Shown: positions 48,032 to 58,218, numbered from the stretch's first letter. The stretch is DNA of 64,000 nucleotides from Adenophora triphylla var. japonica (GCA_022495995.1 JAFEMH010002561.1:2501-66500); one strand, 5' to 3'. Program-made: numbers and translations. The notes: generated by a model not told the origin, from the letters alone.

Positions 48032-50260
48032 TGTGTGTGTGGAAACAGATTACCACCCTTCTTCTGGGTGCAATATTCTTTCTGGTGAAGATCAGAACCT
48101 GGTATGTGTTCACTTTCAATGCTCAAGCATAAATTACTGCAATTTGGATTTTAAATTGATTATTCATACTTGATCAGCGATTTCAAAGCACATTATGCTG
48201 GTAGCAAATCCCGTTGATCTACATCATTCTCCTTCTATAGTTGATTGTTTTAAAACAAACATAATCCAAGCTTTTAAACCTTAAAAAGTACCTCCTATGT
48301 CCTAGAATAATGTATGATAAAATAGGCTCCCAGGACAAGCACGCAAAACCCCTCTCTCACACACATGCAGAAGAGGTGGAAGATGTAAATTGAATTCTTT
48401 ACTCTTACGAGTTCCAATGCAGACTACCATAACTTAACATCATCCAAGGAAAAATTATCTTCTTTTGCTTTGGCAAGTTCTTTTGTCCAGTTCTGAAACA
48501 TTCATTGACAATTGTGTGAACAATGAAAAATACCAAATTACCCTTTCAATAAGATAAGACATTCCTTTACAGCAACATATATTACGCACAATCAGAATTT
48601 TACATGCAGGACTCTTATCCTCATTTCGTAACCAAAGAAGAGATTCGAAAACTGAAAGAGATGGCATACCAGAGATTCCAAAGAGACCTCACTTTTATTG
48701 CATATTACCAAATGGTTATCAGAATAAATGATTAAAAAAACAAAATTGTACCTTCTGGTACACCCCAATCTCCTATCAAATATTCAATACTACATTTTCT
48801 CTCACTTCAGGTTGAAGGTTAAACAAGAGCAACATTGCAGGTTGACAAAGATGCCACTCAACAAGTTACCAGAAATAAATAATAAGAGGCTTCTTAAGAA
48901 ACAGTAAGTTTGCTCAAAAAGGCGTCGTGCCAGACTTGCTATGTGACAAAATGGAAAAAAGTCTTCTTTCACGAAGAATAGTGCACGCTTTTTTATCAGA
49001 CTGCAACAGTGGCAACCCCATATTCCCCAACAAACAATGCTTTACCACACAAAACAGGAGGAAGAACTGAGAATACAAGCGCAATCAGGGTAATAATGAA
49101 ACCATTTAGTATAGAGAAGAAGATTGCATGCAGCTACACTCGAGTCAAGTTCTTATAAATCATCTTCACAATATGTTCATGGCAACATTCCTAAGGATCC
49201 AAAAAAATTTCATGCTGGCTGTCATGTTACCTGCAGCAACCCACCTTCCCTATTGGAGCTTTGGAATAATTGAGCAGAGTACACGTCTACATATTAAGGG
49301 TGACGTGGGAGAATACTCTTTCATAACGAGTACTCGTATATAACACCGTTTAAACAGGAAATGAATGCCGAAGCTATTTTTCTCGAGTATGAGTCTGCTT
49401 TCAAGGGAACTTGCAACAAAAATATTGTCAATCCATTCACAAGTAGCAGAACCCCAGTCTCAAAGTCATGGTTATAAAACAGTTTATTATCAATGGCTGG
49501 AGCAACAAGAAGATCACCAGTTCACCAATGTTTGACTAGTACACTTCACAAAAGTGCACGCCAATGAGCATATTCGATGAAGAGCAGTTGATCAACAAGG
49601 TCGTAACGAATAAGCAATCAATTTATTTGTTTATAGTACTTTCATGTAACCCGTAACTTCTAACAGCCCCGCTAGCCTCATTCTGCCCAAAAATAGTTTC
49701 TGCATGAAGACAGCCAGCTAAAACTACATTCACCACATATCTATTTTGCACTTGAAAATAAGCTTAATTGGCTTTGGTGATTGTTCTTTGAGAGTGTTCG
49801 AAAAGAATAATGGTGTACAATCTAGTAATATATACGGAAGAAGTTAAGTAGATTTAAGCCCATAACTCTTGACTCTTGGAATTTAATGTCAGACCCGCTC
49901 TTTGGCCCTAACACTTTGTATCAAACTACCAGGTACCTGTATAACAAAGTCCATAGGTACTTTGACCACTACTGTATTTTCGCAAATGTCAAATACAGAG
50001 CTTCAGATCGCATAAAATCCAATGTGACAAACATTTACAGTTGAAGTATCATTTAGCCACCACAATACAAAATAACAAAACAGAATTAGGTTTTAAACTA
50101 GAATTTTGATACAAACAAACAAAAAACACAAAACCTTTTTTACCTGAAACCTGATTTTGATAACATCAAGAGGCGATGTAACTGTTCTAGAGATACCACC
50201 GGATATCGCCCCTGCCGAAGCATCAATAAACGCCCTTTTCAATTGCCCCGGCTCTTCCAT
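37740..50260 (-). CDS. TPC: Mitochondrial thiamine diphosphate carrier (SLC25 family)
   Basis: Seven coding exons on the minus strand: 50260-50144, 47175-47059, 45007-44896, 42439-42312, 40826-40674, 39214-39071 and 37958-37740. Together they give 329 residues, with GT-AG junctions and phases that match exactly. The start [20 protein letters not shown] is the usual short N-terminus of plant homologues. The three mitochondrial-carrier repeats carry PxDxxK/R-type signatures: [18 protein letters not shown] and [10 protein letters not shown]. The body, for example [16 protein letters not shown] and [15 protein letters not shown], closely follows Arabidopsis TPC1/TPC2, about 335 residues long. These inner-membrane proteins import thiamine diphosphate into mitochondria for pyruvate and 2-oxoglutarate dehydrogenases. 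All parts appear intact. The gene is stretched to over 14 kb by transposon-filled introns. A leader exon lies at 52020-52.13 kb. Confidence 0.95.
38532..38942. mobile_element. Stowaway MITE (outer) in carrier intron 7
   Basis: TACTCCCTCAGGCCTTAATT at the left pairs with AAGGCCGGAGGGAGTA at the right. Another MITE is nested inside at 38805-38910. Confidence 0.75.
38805..38910. mobile_element. Nested Stowaway MITE (106 bp)
   Basis: TACTCCGTCCGTCCCAAAAT and ATTTTGGGACATATGTAGTA are inverted repeats. Almost the entire length folds back on itself (GAATGACCAGAGATTTTCAA pairs with the other half). Confidence 0.8.
39387..39673. mobile_element. Stowaway MITE in carrier intron 6
   Basis: TACTCCCTTTGTCCTGAAAT at the left and ATTTCGGGACGGAGGGAGTA at the right. 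About 27 bp of the left terminus is tandemly duplicated. The interior is a long inverted repeat around 39510-39560. Confidence 0.85.
39771..39942. mobile_element. Eroded Stowaway-like MITE in carrier intron 6
   Basis: ACTCCCTCTCCATCTTAATA at the left and TTATGGGATCGAGGGAGTA at the right are weak inverted repeats, about 172 bp apart. Confidence 0.5.
40318..40505. mobile_element. Stowaway MITE in carrier intron 6
   Basis: TACTCCGTTCGTCCCATAAT at the left and TTATGGGACGGGGGAAGTA at the right, with TA ends; 188 bp. Confidence 0.82.
40827..42311 (-). other. Carrier intron 5
   Basis: Intron between coding exons. It includes a G homopolymer at about 41344-41353 and a weak MITE-like motif near 41955-42180. 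No gene is seen. Confidence 0.7.
42741..42988. mobile_element. Stowaway MITE in carrier intron 4
   Basis: TACTCCCTCGGTCCCGGAAA at the left and TTTCTGGGACAGAGGGAGTA at the right, with TA ends. The arms pair well beyond the termini (GTTTGTCCCACTTTGACTTT). Confidence 0.9.
43222..44499. mobile_element. Non-autonomous hAT-type element in carrier intron 4
   Basis: The ends CATAGTCGTTGAAGGC and its partner (reverse complement CACAGTTGTGAAAGGC) form terminal inverted repeats. The flanks are a perfect 8-bp duplication GGTGAACC (43214-43221 and 44500-44507), as hAT elements make. The length is 1,278 bp with no transposase frame. Both ends carry subterminal GGCGA motifs. A second element is nested at 43756-44184. 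Confidence 0.82.
43756..44184. mobile_element. PIF/Harbinger-like MITE nested in the hAT element
   Basis: It begins GGGGTCGTTTGTTTTTTCA and ends AAACAAAAACCCCC, flanked by TAA on each side (43753-43755 and 44185-44187). The interior repeats GCCTCTTAATGCCTCTGA. Confidence 0.7.
45008..47058 (-). other. Carrier intron 3
   Basis: It contains TA runs near 45368-45420, a SINE-like block (45828-45985) and a diverged tandem duplication of about 150-200 bp (about 46095-46260 against 46318-46465). No gene is seen. Confidence 0.6.
45828..45985 (+). mobile_element. tRNA-derived SINE-like sequence
   Basis: GGGCCTAGTGATAAAACTGA resembles a Pol III A box region, and GGTCTGATATTCAATCCC, about 40 nt on, resembles a B box. 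The tail is AAC/AAT-rich. Target duplications were not resolved. Confidence 0.45.
47176..50143 (-). other. Carrier intron 2
   Basis: A large intron of about 3 kb with a TG/TA microsatellite near 47990-48042. No bounded transposon or gene was recognised. Confidence 0.6.
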
Positions 50261-50635
50261 CTCCTCAAAAGACAAGCTTAAACTTGTGCTACAACCTATA
50301 GACCCATGCATATACCCAAAAAAAAAAACTATAAGAACAATACCTTTGCAAGATTAACACAACATAATTTCAAAATACAAAAACAAAGACAATCTCTCCT
50401 ATACCAAATAGGTATGCAGATTCTTTTAGGTAATGCATCACATGATTTAAAAGCCATATCAAACAATTATACATTGATGAAACATTATCACATGAAGATT
50501 ACAATTGTCTCGCCATATCTTATAATATATGGCATAAACGTCCAAGTCCTAAAATTTGTGCCACATTTGATATGTGACAGTTATTTGGCAACAGATGAAA
50601 TGTAATTTATACCCGGTCATCTTTCAACTCTGAAG

Positions 50636-50810
50636 TACTCCTTCCATCACAATTGATGATGTATACTTTGACGCATTGCGGAAAATACTCCTCACAATGT
50701 CTAGCTACGATTGAAACTCGATTTACTAAATTTCCCCAATAGGAAATGAACCTTAACAATGGGACAAACTGAAGAGAAACTTGTGCATCTTCAATTGGGA
50801 TGAGGGAGTA
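50636..50810. mobile_element. Stowaway MITE, copy in duplication unit 1
   Basis: TACTCCTTCCATCACAATTG at the left and CAATTGGGATGAGGGAGTA at the right; 175 bp. Confidence 0.7.
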
Positions 50811-51225
50811 TATGTATTAATAAAAATACATGCTCAATCAGAATCACGCGGATACACTAATACACACAATCACAAAATGATTGTTGTAGACATGAAAGAG
50901 CTCTGGGTTTGTTTGTGTGTGTGTATTAGGGGTGAGGAATGTGAAACAAAATGGGCATTAGCACTTTACTCCCTCCTCTACCAAATAGGGTTGCTGATTC
51001 TTTTTGGTATATGTGCGACGTGCTCTAACATCCCATATCAAACATATACTCCACATATTGCATAAGTATATGATTTGAAGATAACTTTTCTATCACTCTA
51101 TCTTGGTTTATACGGCACCTAAATGTCCAAGTCTCTAAAATTTGTGCTACACTTAATACATGATTCTTAGTTGAGAGCAGATGTGAGCCTTACATATGCT
51201 CGATTATCTCACCAATGTGATTACA

Positions 51226-51757
51226 TATTCCTTCCACCTTCCAAATTGAAGGCTTACGTTTTGACTTAGTGCATAAATCACCATCACAAGTTTCCATAAT
51301 TTCAACGTGATTTCATTAATGTGGTAAAGTTTCATCCACAAACTCACTGAGTAAAATTATTATGCAAAAGAAAGAATCCTGAATAGGGAATGTACTGTTA
51401 TGATTCTGAGTGAGTTAAAGAAAATAAATCTAACGCTCCATCAGCCAATGTGGCTTGTGACGTAATGGTCAAGAATCTTACCATTTGGTATAAGATCAGG
51501 CACCACGTTATGGGTTCAAGTCACAGAAAAGGGCTACCTAGAAGAGGGCTAGTTGCCAAAAGAGTTAAAGCTACCTAGAGCCCAAGCGAATGTGGCACGT
51601 GGTGGACTGTCATTATTATTCTAAATGATGTTAAGAGCATTGATCTAACACATTTCAATGGCTTTTCGCTTAATGGTCAGGAATCTTATCATGCACCTCT
51701 CCAATTGGGACAAACCAAAGAGAAACACCTATGTCCACAAATTGGGACGAGGGAGTA
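51226..51757. mobile_element. Stowaway MITE, copy in duplication unit 2, interrupted
   Basis: TATTCCTTCCACCTTCCAAA at the left and AATTGGGACGAGGGAGTA at the right. It is about 350 bp longer than its sister copy, apparently because of a SINE-like insertion near 51450-51650. Confidence 0.6.
51450..51620 (+). mobile_element. tRNA-derived SINE-like sequence inside the MITE
   Basis: GTGACGTAATGGTCAAGAAT resembles an A box region, and TATGGGTTCAAGTCAC, about 50 nt on, resembles a B box. The ends are not resolved. Confidence 0.45.
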
Positions 51758-52019
51758 TAAAATTAACTTAAACTTGCATGAGTATATAGAATTACAAGGA
51801 TACACTCAAAACACACAATTACAAAATGTTTATTGCCGCCATGAAAAACATCCGGTAGTGTGTGTAATGAGAGGGGGGGGGGAAGGAATGTAAAATGTAA
51901 AAGTGCATCAACAATTAAACCAAACCCAGAAGGAGAAAGTGTTTCAATTCGATCAAAAACACATCAAACCAACAAAATTAGGGGAGAAAAACTGAAAGAA
52001 ATTGAATTTTTTAAATTAC

Positions 52020-52130
52020 CTGAGAAAGAAGAAATACAGCCGAGCTGACATTGAAAAATTAGAAAATGGGAATTAATTTGGGAAGAAGAAGAGAATTATG
52101 GGGTGGTTAGAAATAGGGTACGTGGGTGGT
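52020..52130 (-). other. 5' leader exon of the carrier gene, with uORF
   Basis: On the minus strand the exon ends TTTCTCAG|GTAATTT (52020) and the next exon starts after CTATAG at 50295. An ATG at 52051 opens a 12-codon upstream frame, MSARLYFFFLRL. It crosses the splice junction and stops at TAG in exon 2, before the main ATG at 50260 and in another frame. The 5' limit is approximate. Confidence 0.6.
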
Positions 52131-52443
52131 GGTGGTGGCGGTGGTGGCGCCGCCTTAAATGGAAACGGCGGCAACAGCGGAAGGATATTTTGGTAGGTTG
52201 TCTATATTCTCGGGAAGAAAGGAAAAGGATCGGTGATGGATTTGTCTAATTGTCTTTTCAAAAATAAAAGAAAAATGGGAGGTGAGAGTTTAAAAGGTCA
52301 ATTTGACTTTTTTGACTCATGTGTGGTCAACGTTTTCAACAGGGGATCAAAATTAAGTCATGTTTGTACATTTTCTAGAACATAGTTGTACCAAAGCTTA
52401 TCATTTGCTTGACCTACCCTTTGATAATAGTAATAGAATAAAC
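52131..52443 (-). promoter_or_regulatory. Probable promoter region of the carrier gene
   Basis: Upstream of the leader exon, with a GGT/GGC-rich block at about 52120-52190 that is unusual for this AT-rich window. No clear TATA box was identified. Confidence 0.35.
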
Positions 52444-52597
52444 CATTAGGCTTTGACCTGGTGGCCAGAGTTCATTGCATTCAATCTGAAGGTCATGAAT
52501 TCGATCTTTTCAGAAATTAGAGGAAAGGCTTTCTCTCCCTAGAATTTTCTAGGCGCTTCTGTGTTTGTGTGTGTGTGAGATTAGTGAAAAAAAAAAA
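52444..52597 (+). mobile_element. tRNA-derived SINE, 154 bp
   Basis: Flanked by the perfect 9-bp duplication AGAATAAAC (52435-52443 and 52598-52606). It has an A-box-like CCTGGTGGCCAGAGTTC, a B-box-like GGTCATGAATTCGATC, a TG-rich 3' part and a poly(A) tail. Confidence 0.72.
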
Positions 52598-52606
52598 AGA
52601 ATAAAC

Positions 52607-52703
52607 TATCAGGTTTGGCCCGGTGGCCAGAGCTCAGATTTTCTAGGCGCTTCTGTGTGGTGTATGTGTGTGTGTGTGTGAGTAGTGAAAAAAAAAAAAA
52701 AAA
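52607..52703 (+). mobile_element. Second SINE copy, internally deleted
   Basis: It repeats the head (TTTGGCCCGGTGGCCAGAG) and tail (TTTTCTAGGCGCTTCTGTG, TG run, poly(A)) of the neighbouring SINE but lacks the middle including the B box. It sits directly at the first copy's target duplication. Confidence 0.65.
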
Positions 52704-52899
52704 GAATAATAAGTAAATTTGTCCCTTCGGGGACATCCGATAAAATTGGAACTGATACAGAGAATAATAAGTAAATTTCATTAAAATTAATAATATAAAT
52801 ATAAATACATAAATTATTAAAATATTTGAATAGTTAAATTAATAATATAGATAAAAATAAATGTTGTTGGTTTGATGTGTTTTTGATGGAATTAAAAAA

Positions 52900-53633
52900 G
52901 GGCGAATGACATTTTGGACCCCAAAGTTTTTGGGGTATTTTTAAGATGTGCCTCATTTTATCACTAATTACAATATAGGGTCCAAAGTTCATATTCTGTT
53001 TACGTTTCAGGGTGTTTTTTAACCAATTTCGCTAGAAAATTTTGTTAAATGATCATGTGCAAGTCACGTGTTACTTAACGGATAATGTTTTTTAACGCAA
53101 ATTCTTTCGTTTTTGTTTTAATGCAAATTAAATGAAAATAAATTAATCATATGATGCCTCAACTGATTTATTGAGGGGTTTAATGTAATTGTTTTGGTAA
53201 AAAAGGGAAAAAAGAAAAAAGAAAAAAAAATAAAGGGGCCTAATTGTTTTGAATCTCATCATCTTCAACCTCCTCCCCAACTACCCACCACCACTTATCT
53301 CCACCACCCAAACAAACCCATATTTATGAAATCTTATAAAGTTTTGATTATACAAAGAGACTAGACGGTAATAAACTCTTTCTATTTTGGTTATTTATTT
53401 TCATTTAATTTGCATTAAAACAACAATGAAAGAATTTGTGTTCAAAAACATCCTCCGTTAAATGACATGTGACTTGCACGTGATCATTTAACGGAATTTT
53501 CTAACAAAATTGATTAAAAACCCTAAAATGTTAACAAAATATGAACTTTGTACCCTATATTGTAATTAGTGATAGAATGGGACCCATATTAGAAACACCC
53601 CCTAAACTTTGGGGCCCAAATTGTTATTCGCCC
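52900..53633. mobile_element. Mutator-like foldback element, 734 bp
   Basis: Terminal inverted repeats of about 240 bp start GGGCGAATGACATTTTGG. They are flanked by a perfect 9-bp duplication ATTAAAAAA (52891-52899 and 53634-53642). Long inverted repeats with a 9-bp duplication fit non-autonomous Mutator-like elements. The central part has a C-rich, ACC-rich stretch. Confidence 0.82.
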
Positions 53634-53699
53634 ATTAAAAAATGTAAAATTTTAATTTTTCATTTGAACTAAAGAAAAAAGATAAAATAATCGTTAATT

Positions 53700-54420
53700 C
53701 ATATTCACTCCCTTCTTTACAGCCTCCCCACCCCCACCCACCCATAAAAACCAATTCTCTATTTTCTCCCTTCTCAAAATCTCTCTATTAACGTAATTCA
53801 TTCTGAGCAACCCCTACCCCGGTCGACTCCCTATCTCCTCTTCCCCACTTTTTTCCCCTTATGTCGCCTCCTCCCCACTTCCCTCTACCCAGGCTTCTTC
53901 CTCTATCCCCGCCCACCTTCTTCCCCTCGCTTTCTCCCCTTCACTCCCCAGCCTTCTTCCTCCTTCCACCACCCCCGCTTGCTCCCCTTTTCTCTCCCCT
54001 ATCTCCTTCCTTTGTACTCCCCCCCCCCCCAAGCCCTAATCTGAATTTCTTCTTTCAGTTTCTCCATTTGTGAAGTTCATGATCTGTGATTTTTCTTTTT
54101 GATTTATGTTTTTGCTTCTTTGATTGAGTTTCACACCGTTAATATTGTCTATAAGGTTCATTTGTTGTTCGGTTTGGAATCTGAATTTCTAGATCTGAAA
54201 TTGATTTCGTTGAACGAATTCTAGGATTCATGCTTGATTTGGGGCCTTCTGAAATGAATTGACTTTTTTTTTTTGTTATGTATTTTATGGGGATTTGAAG
54301 GGGTGGCATCAATGACAACGGTGGAGGTGGTGACGGGATGGTGTTAGCTTCGATGGTTGTAGTGATAGTTACATTTAATGAAAAAGATGGCATAATTGAA
54401 CGCAAAAGTAAATATTAATG
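53700..54420 (+). promoter_or_regulatory. Orphan promoter/5' leader-like region
   Basis: A TATA-like CCATAAAAACC (about 53742) precedes a strongly pyrimidine-rich tract (53760-54030), then a T-rich, intron-like stretch. This is the layout of a plant 5' leader, but no coding exon follows. The short frame at 53861-54073 is a Pro/Leu/Ser-rich by-product of the CT tract. Confidence 0.3.
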
Positions 54421-55427
54421 GCTAAAGTAAAAAATAAAAGATGATTTGAAACATGTTAAAAGATTAATAAGTCAGAGACCTATTTAGAACAAGTTAAATT
54501 CACAAAAAGTTAATGCAGAGTAAACTAACAAAAATATCCTTTATAATTTGATTACAAGCTCTGCACATTATCATTTAAAGGGAAAAAACTAATCCCATTA
54601 GTAAAAATGACAATTAATGAAAAAATTAATTAGTTTAATGTGTTGTATGCAAAAGAATAAAAAATAGTTTAGTGGTGAAACACGAAAAAACTAAATAATA
54701 AAATGATTTTATTTACAATTTTTCAAAAAATGAATATAAGAAAATTGTAACTATATAAAAACTCTCTTAATAATGATCGCATCATATTACACATTGAGTC
54801 AAAGTATAAAGTAGAAGTTGTTGAAGTTAAATTAGATTTAGGGTATGTTTGGATACCCCAATTCCATAGGTTGGAGTTGGAATTGGAATTGAGGTCTTCA
54901 AAACCAATTTCATTGTTTGAGAACATAACTAAGATTTGGAATTGGAATTGTATTGGAATTTTAAATCACTCAATTTCACAAAACTAATTCCATCTTAAAT
55001 CCTAATAATTTAAATTCTAAATTTTGATCAATTAATAACAACTCACATTCTTTTTTCCACCACCCCAACAACTTTCAACCACCACCATTTGTGCCACCTC
55101 CCGCCGCCGCCAACACCTTCGGCAACCGCCGCCATCGCCAACACCTCCGGTAACCAACGCCGCCGCCTACAACCACCTCCCGCCGCCGCCAACACCTCCG
55201 GTCGCCGCCGCTGCCTCCGGCCACCCTCCGTCACCACTGCCGCTTCAGGAAATTACCGCCTCTAACTACCTCCGCCGGCTGCCACCTACCGCCGCCCTTA
55301 ACCACCACCACGGATCCTTAGTAACTTTCAAAACAGTGCAAATTTTATTGTTGTATAAATATTAAATAGCTCACAAACTAGTAAAACATTTTATTAAGAG
55401 TATTGACAAGTAGTATGTTATTATGAA
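54421..55427. other. AT-rich DNA with a CCG/CCA-rich block
   Basis: Nothing coding is recognised. A GC-rich trinucleotide block (ACC, GCC, CGC) lies at about 55075-55315. A short inverted motif (GGGTATGTTTGGATACCC) near 54840 looks like a MITE end without a partner. Confidence 0.45.
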
Positions 55428-57183
55428 GAGGCATTTACAAAAAACACATTTTAAAAGATGGAAATTACAAAAAAAATACACACAAGATGAAAATTACAAA
55501 AAACTTCTATAAAAATTACAAAAAACTACTTTTGTAAATTGAAAGCACTATTTTCTTTAAAAAAAACAAAAAGAAAAGAAAAAGAACATAAATAAACATA
55601 AAAAATTGTCCTAAATTGTCATGCTTGTTAAAGAGAACGTCTAAGAACAAAATCACATCATGTTAAACAAAAGATAAAAAATCATCATATATATTGAAGG
55701 ATAACATTTAACACACAATATATTGATAAGTAAAAAACTTTGATTTATGCAAGCAGGCACGAAAAAACACACCATTTGAAAATAACTGCAGTTGATTTGA
55801 TACATCAACAGGATATTGGTAGTGGTTCTCATCAAGAAAAATAGGTACTGTGTTGTTGTTGTTGCCTCCCAACATCTTCAAGGAGAAAAATAAAATATTT
55901 ACAGAATGTTTGCTGCTGAAGATTACCAAATTGGTTTAGCTATATAATCTAATTCTCACATTCCAATGAACAAACTGAATCAAATTAAAATTCCTAACGA
56001 GAGAAATTCAGATCTACTAACCTTCATTCTGATAAACAACTGATAAACAATTAATAAACAACTGATAAACATGATAAACAACTGATAAGCAATTGATAAA
56101 CAACTGATAAACATGATAAACAACTGATAAACATGATAAACAACTGATAAACAACTGATAAACAAATGATAAAGAAATGATAAAGATGATAAACAACTGA
56201 TAAACAACCGATAAACAACTGATAAACATGATAAACAACTGATAAACAACTGATAAACATGATAAACAACTGATAAACAACTGATAAACATGATAAACAA
56301 CTGATAAACATGATAAACAACTAATAAATAACTGATAAACATGATAAACAACTGATAAATAACTGATAAACAAATGATAAAGATGATAAACAACCGATAA
56401 ACAACTGATAAATAACCGATAAACAATTGATAAACATGATAAACAACTGATAAACATGATAAACAACTGATAAACATGATAAAGAACTGATAAACAAATG
56501 ATAAACAAATGATAAACATGATAAACAACTGATAAACAACCAATAAACATGATAAACAACTGATAAACAACTAAAATTTGGTATCAGTTTTGGTGGGACG
56601 AAGGGAGTATTTTTTAAACACCGTCACATTTTTACATGTGCACCGACACATTTTATAACTATGTCCGGCACTTTTTAAGTCACTTGGCAATGTTTTATTT
56701 CTTTCATCGTTTGTCCTCTTTCCCCAATTCCAACCCATCAACATTCAATCATACTCGCCGTCGCCTAATGCCTCTGTTCATCTCATGAATCTGTATACCC
56801 TAGCCATCATTGCAATCCAATTTAATTAAAGAATGTGTGCACTCTGTTCAGTAAATTCGAAAAATCACGAGAGTAAATACAATTGATCAATTGCTGATAT
56901 TTTGATAAATTAATTAGAATTGAATGAAATGTTTGATCAGCAAGCAAACATAAACAAAAAACTGATTGTCGTCGACGCCAAATGCGGAGGTGGTCGCCGG
57001 AGATGGGTTGACCGGTTGAGGAGAGAGAGAGAGTGAACAGAGGAAGTGTGGGGGTGTTTTTTGTGTGAAAAATGGTTTTTAGTAATATTTATATTTAATT
57101 AAGTAGTTTTTTGTAAAATTCTATCTTACATGTTTTTTTTTTGTAAATGCCATCTTTTTGAATGAGTTTTTTGTAATAAACCC
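55428..57183. mobile_element. Mutator-like element with internal tandem array, 1,756 bp
   Basis: The ends GAGGCATTTACAAAAAAC and the reverse complement of the right end, GGGTTTATTACAAAAAAC, pair. They are flanked by a perfect 9-bp duplication TATTATGAA (55419-55427 and 57184-57192). The inside holds a 540-bp tandem array (56031-56570), a lone Stowaway right end (about 56590-56609) and, at 56700-57050, a CT/AG-rich segment that resembles a captured gene leader on the minus strand. No transposase is present. Confidence 0.78.
56031..56570. repeat. Tandem array of GATAAACAACT and GATAAACAT units
   Basis: Eleven- and nine-bp units alternate irregularly for about 540 bp. Because the units lack stops, the minus strand is open in several frames (up to 196 codons of Phe/Ile/Cys/Leu/Ser/Val/Tyr). 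This is probably not a protein gene. Confidence 0.95.
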
Positions 57184-57192
57184 TATTATGAA

Positions 57193-57564
57193 ACATGGAG
57201 CATTGCACATTATTACATCAACTATGCTTGCATTTACTAACAACGATAATGAATACGAGTACATTAATAATTATTTTACGTAAAATAACTTTCGGATAAT
57301 GATTTTTCATAAAATAATTTTTAAAAAATGAAAATATTTTTTGAAAAATGATAAAAGCATATTTTCGATGTTTGGTAAATCTAATATATATGTTTTTTGA
57401 AAAACATTTTCTTTTGATAAATTTAATAAAAATATTTTTCAATCAGATAAATAAAGTGTGGTAAAAGGTAGAGTAGGGTGATGGATATGGGGTGGGGGTA
57501 GGTTAGGGTGAGGATGGAGTGGGCGTGGGCTAATGGGTAGGGAAAAGGTTGGTTGGGTAGGGTA
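57193..57564. other. AT-rich DNA then G-rich GGGTAGGG-type repeats
   Basis: Harbinger-like GAAAAATG motifs lie near 57275-57440, followed by degenerate G-rich repeats to 57564. The same G-rich DNA resumes after the inserted hAT MITE (58227-58420). Confidence 0.5.
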
Positions 57565-57937
57565 TAGGGGTGATTACAGTTCGGGTTGATTCGATTTTTG
57601 TCAAAATTTTAGAAAATTAGGATCGGACCAAATACTTCGTTCTGTAAAAATTTAGAACCATGACCAGACCATTACATTATAGGACCAGTCTCATCGGTCC
57701 GGTTCCAATGGTCCAGTTCCACCAGTTCTACAAATTACAATATAATATAATTTTTTACAATAACAAAATCTACAAGCAAGCATATTTAAAAATCAAATTG
57801 TTGAACAATATTACAATAACAAAATCAATAGTTAGGTCGTAGCTTATCATCAACAGTTAGGTCGTAGTGGGTAATGGGTAATGGACTAATGGGTATTGCC
57901 ATGTATTGGGGTAAATGCCTGAAAGGTAAAAATGTTA

Positions 57938-58031
<94 letters not shown>

Positions 58032-58218
58032 GGTTTGGTTCGGTTTCAGTTCAGGACTGCGTATATTTTTTTTCAAAATCAGGACCGGACCAAATAATCG
58101 GTTCCATAAAAATTTGGAATCAGGACCGGACCAATACTATATTTTCGGTCCGATTTTTACTGGTCCAGTCCGGTTCTACTGATCCGATCCGATCCCTCAA
58201 ATTTTTTGTACAGCCCTA
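57565..58218. mobile_element. hAT-type MITE with TA microsatellite, 654 bp
   Basis: It starts TAGGGGTG and ends CAGCCCTA, flanked by a perfect 8-bp duplication GTAGGGTA (57557-57564 and 58219-58226). The interior repeats GGACCGGACCAAAT / TCGGTTCC motifs, with a TA microsatellite at 57942-58029. Confidence 0.82.
57942..58029. repeat. TA microsatellite
   Basis: About 44 TA repeats inside the hAT MITE. Confidence 0.95.

Larger units (their letters stand above)
50393..51910. repeat. Diverged tandem duplication in the carrier leader intron
   Basis: Segment 50393-50960 and segment 50980-51900 align in order: the CTACCAAATAGG start, ATGTCCAAGTC..AAAATTTGTG, a Stowaway MITE, then GGATACACT..ACACACAAT. 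The second unit is longer because of extra sequence inside its MITE. Confidence 0.7.

Noticed and set aside
52010..52060. CTGAGA motif suggesting a TPP riboswitch in the thiamine diphosphate carrier gene
   Set aside because: The motif is on the opposite strand to the gene and the other conserved thi-box parts are absent.
55980..56570. 196-codon hydrophobic frame that looks like a membrane protein
   Set aside because: It is a product of the stop-free 11/9-bp tandem array; overlapping frames are open as well.
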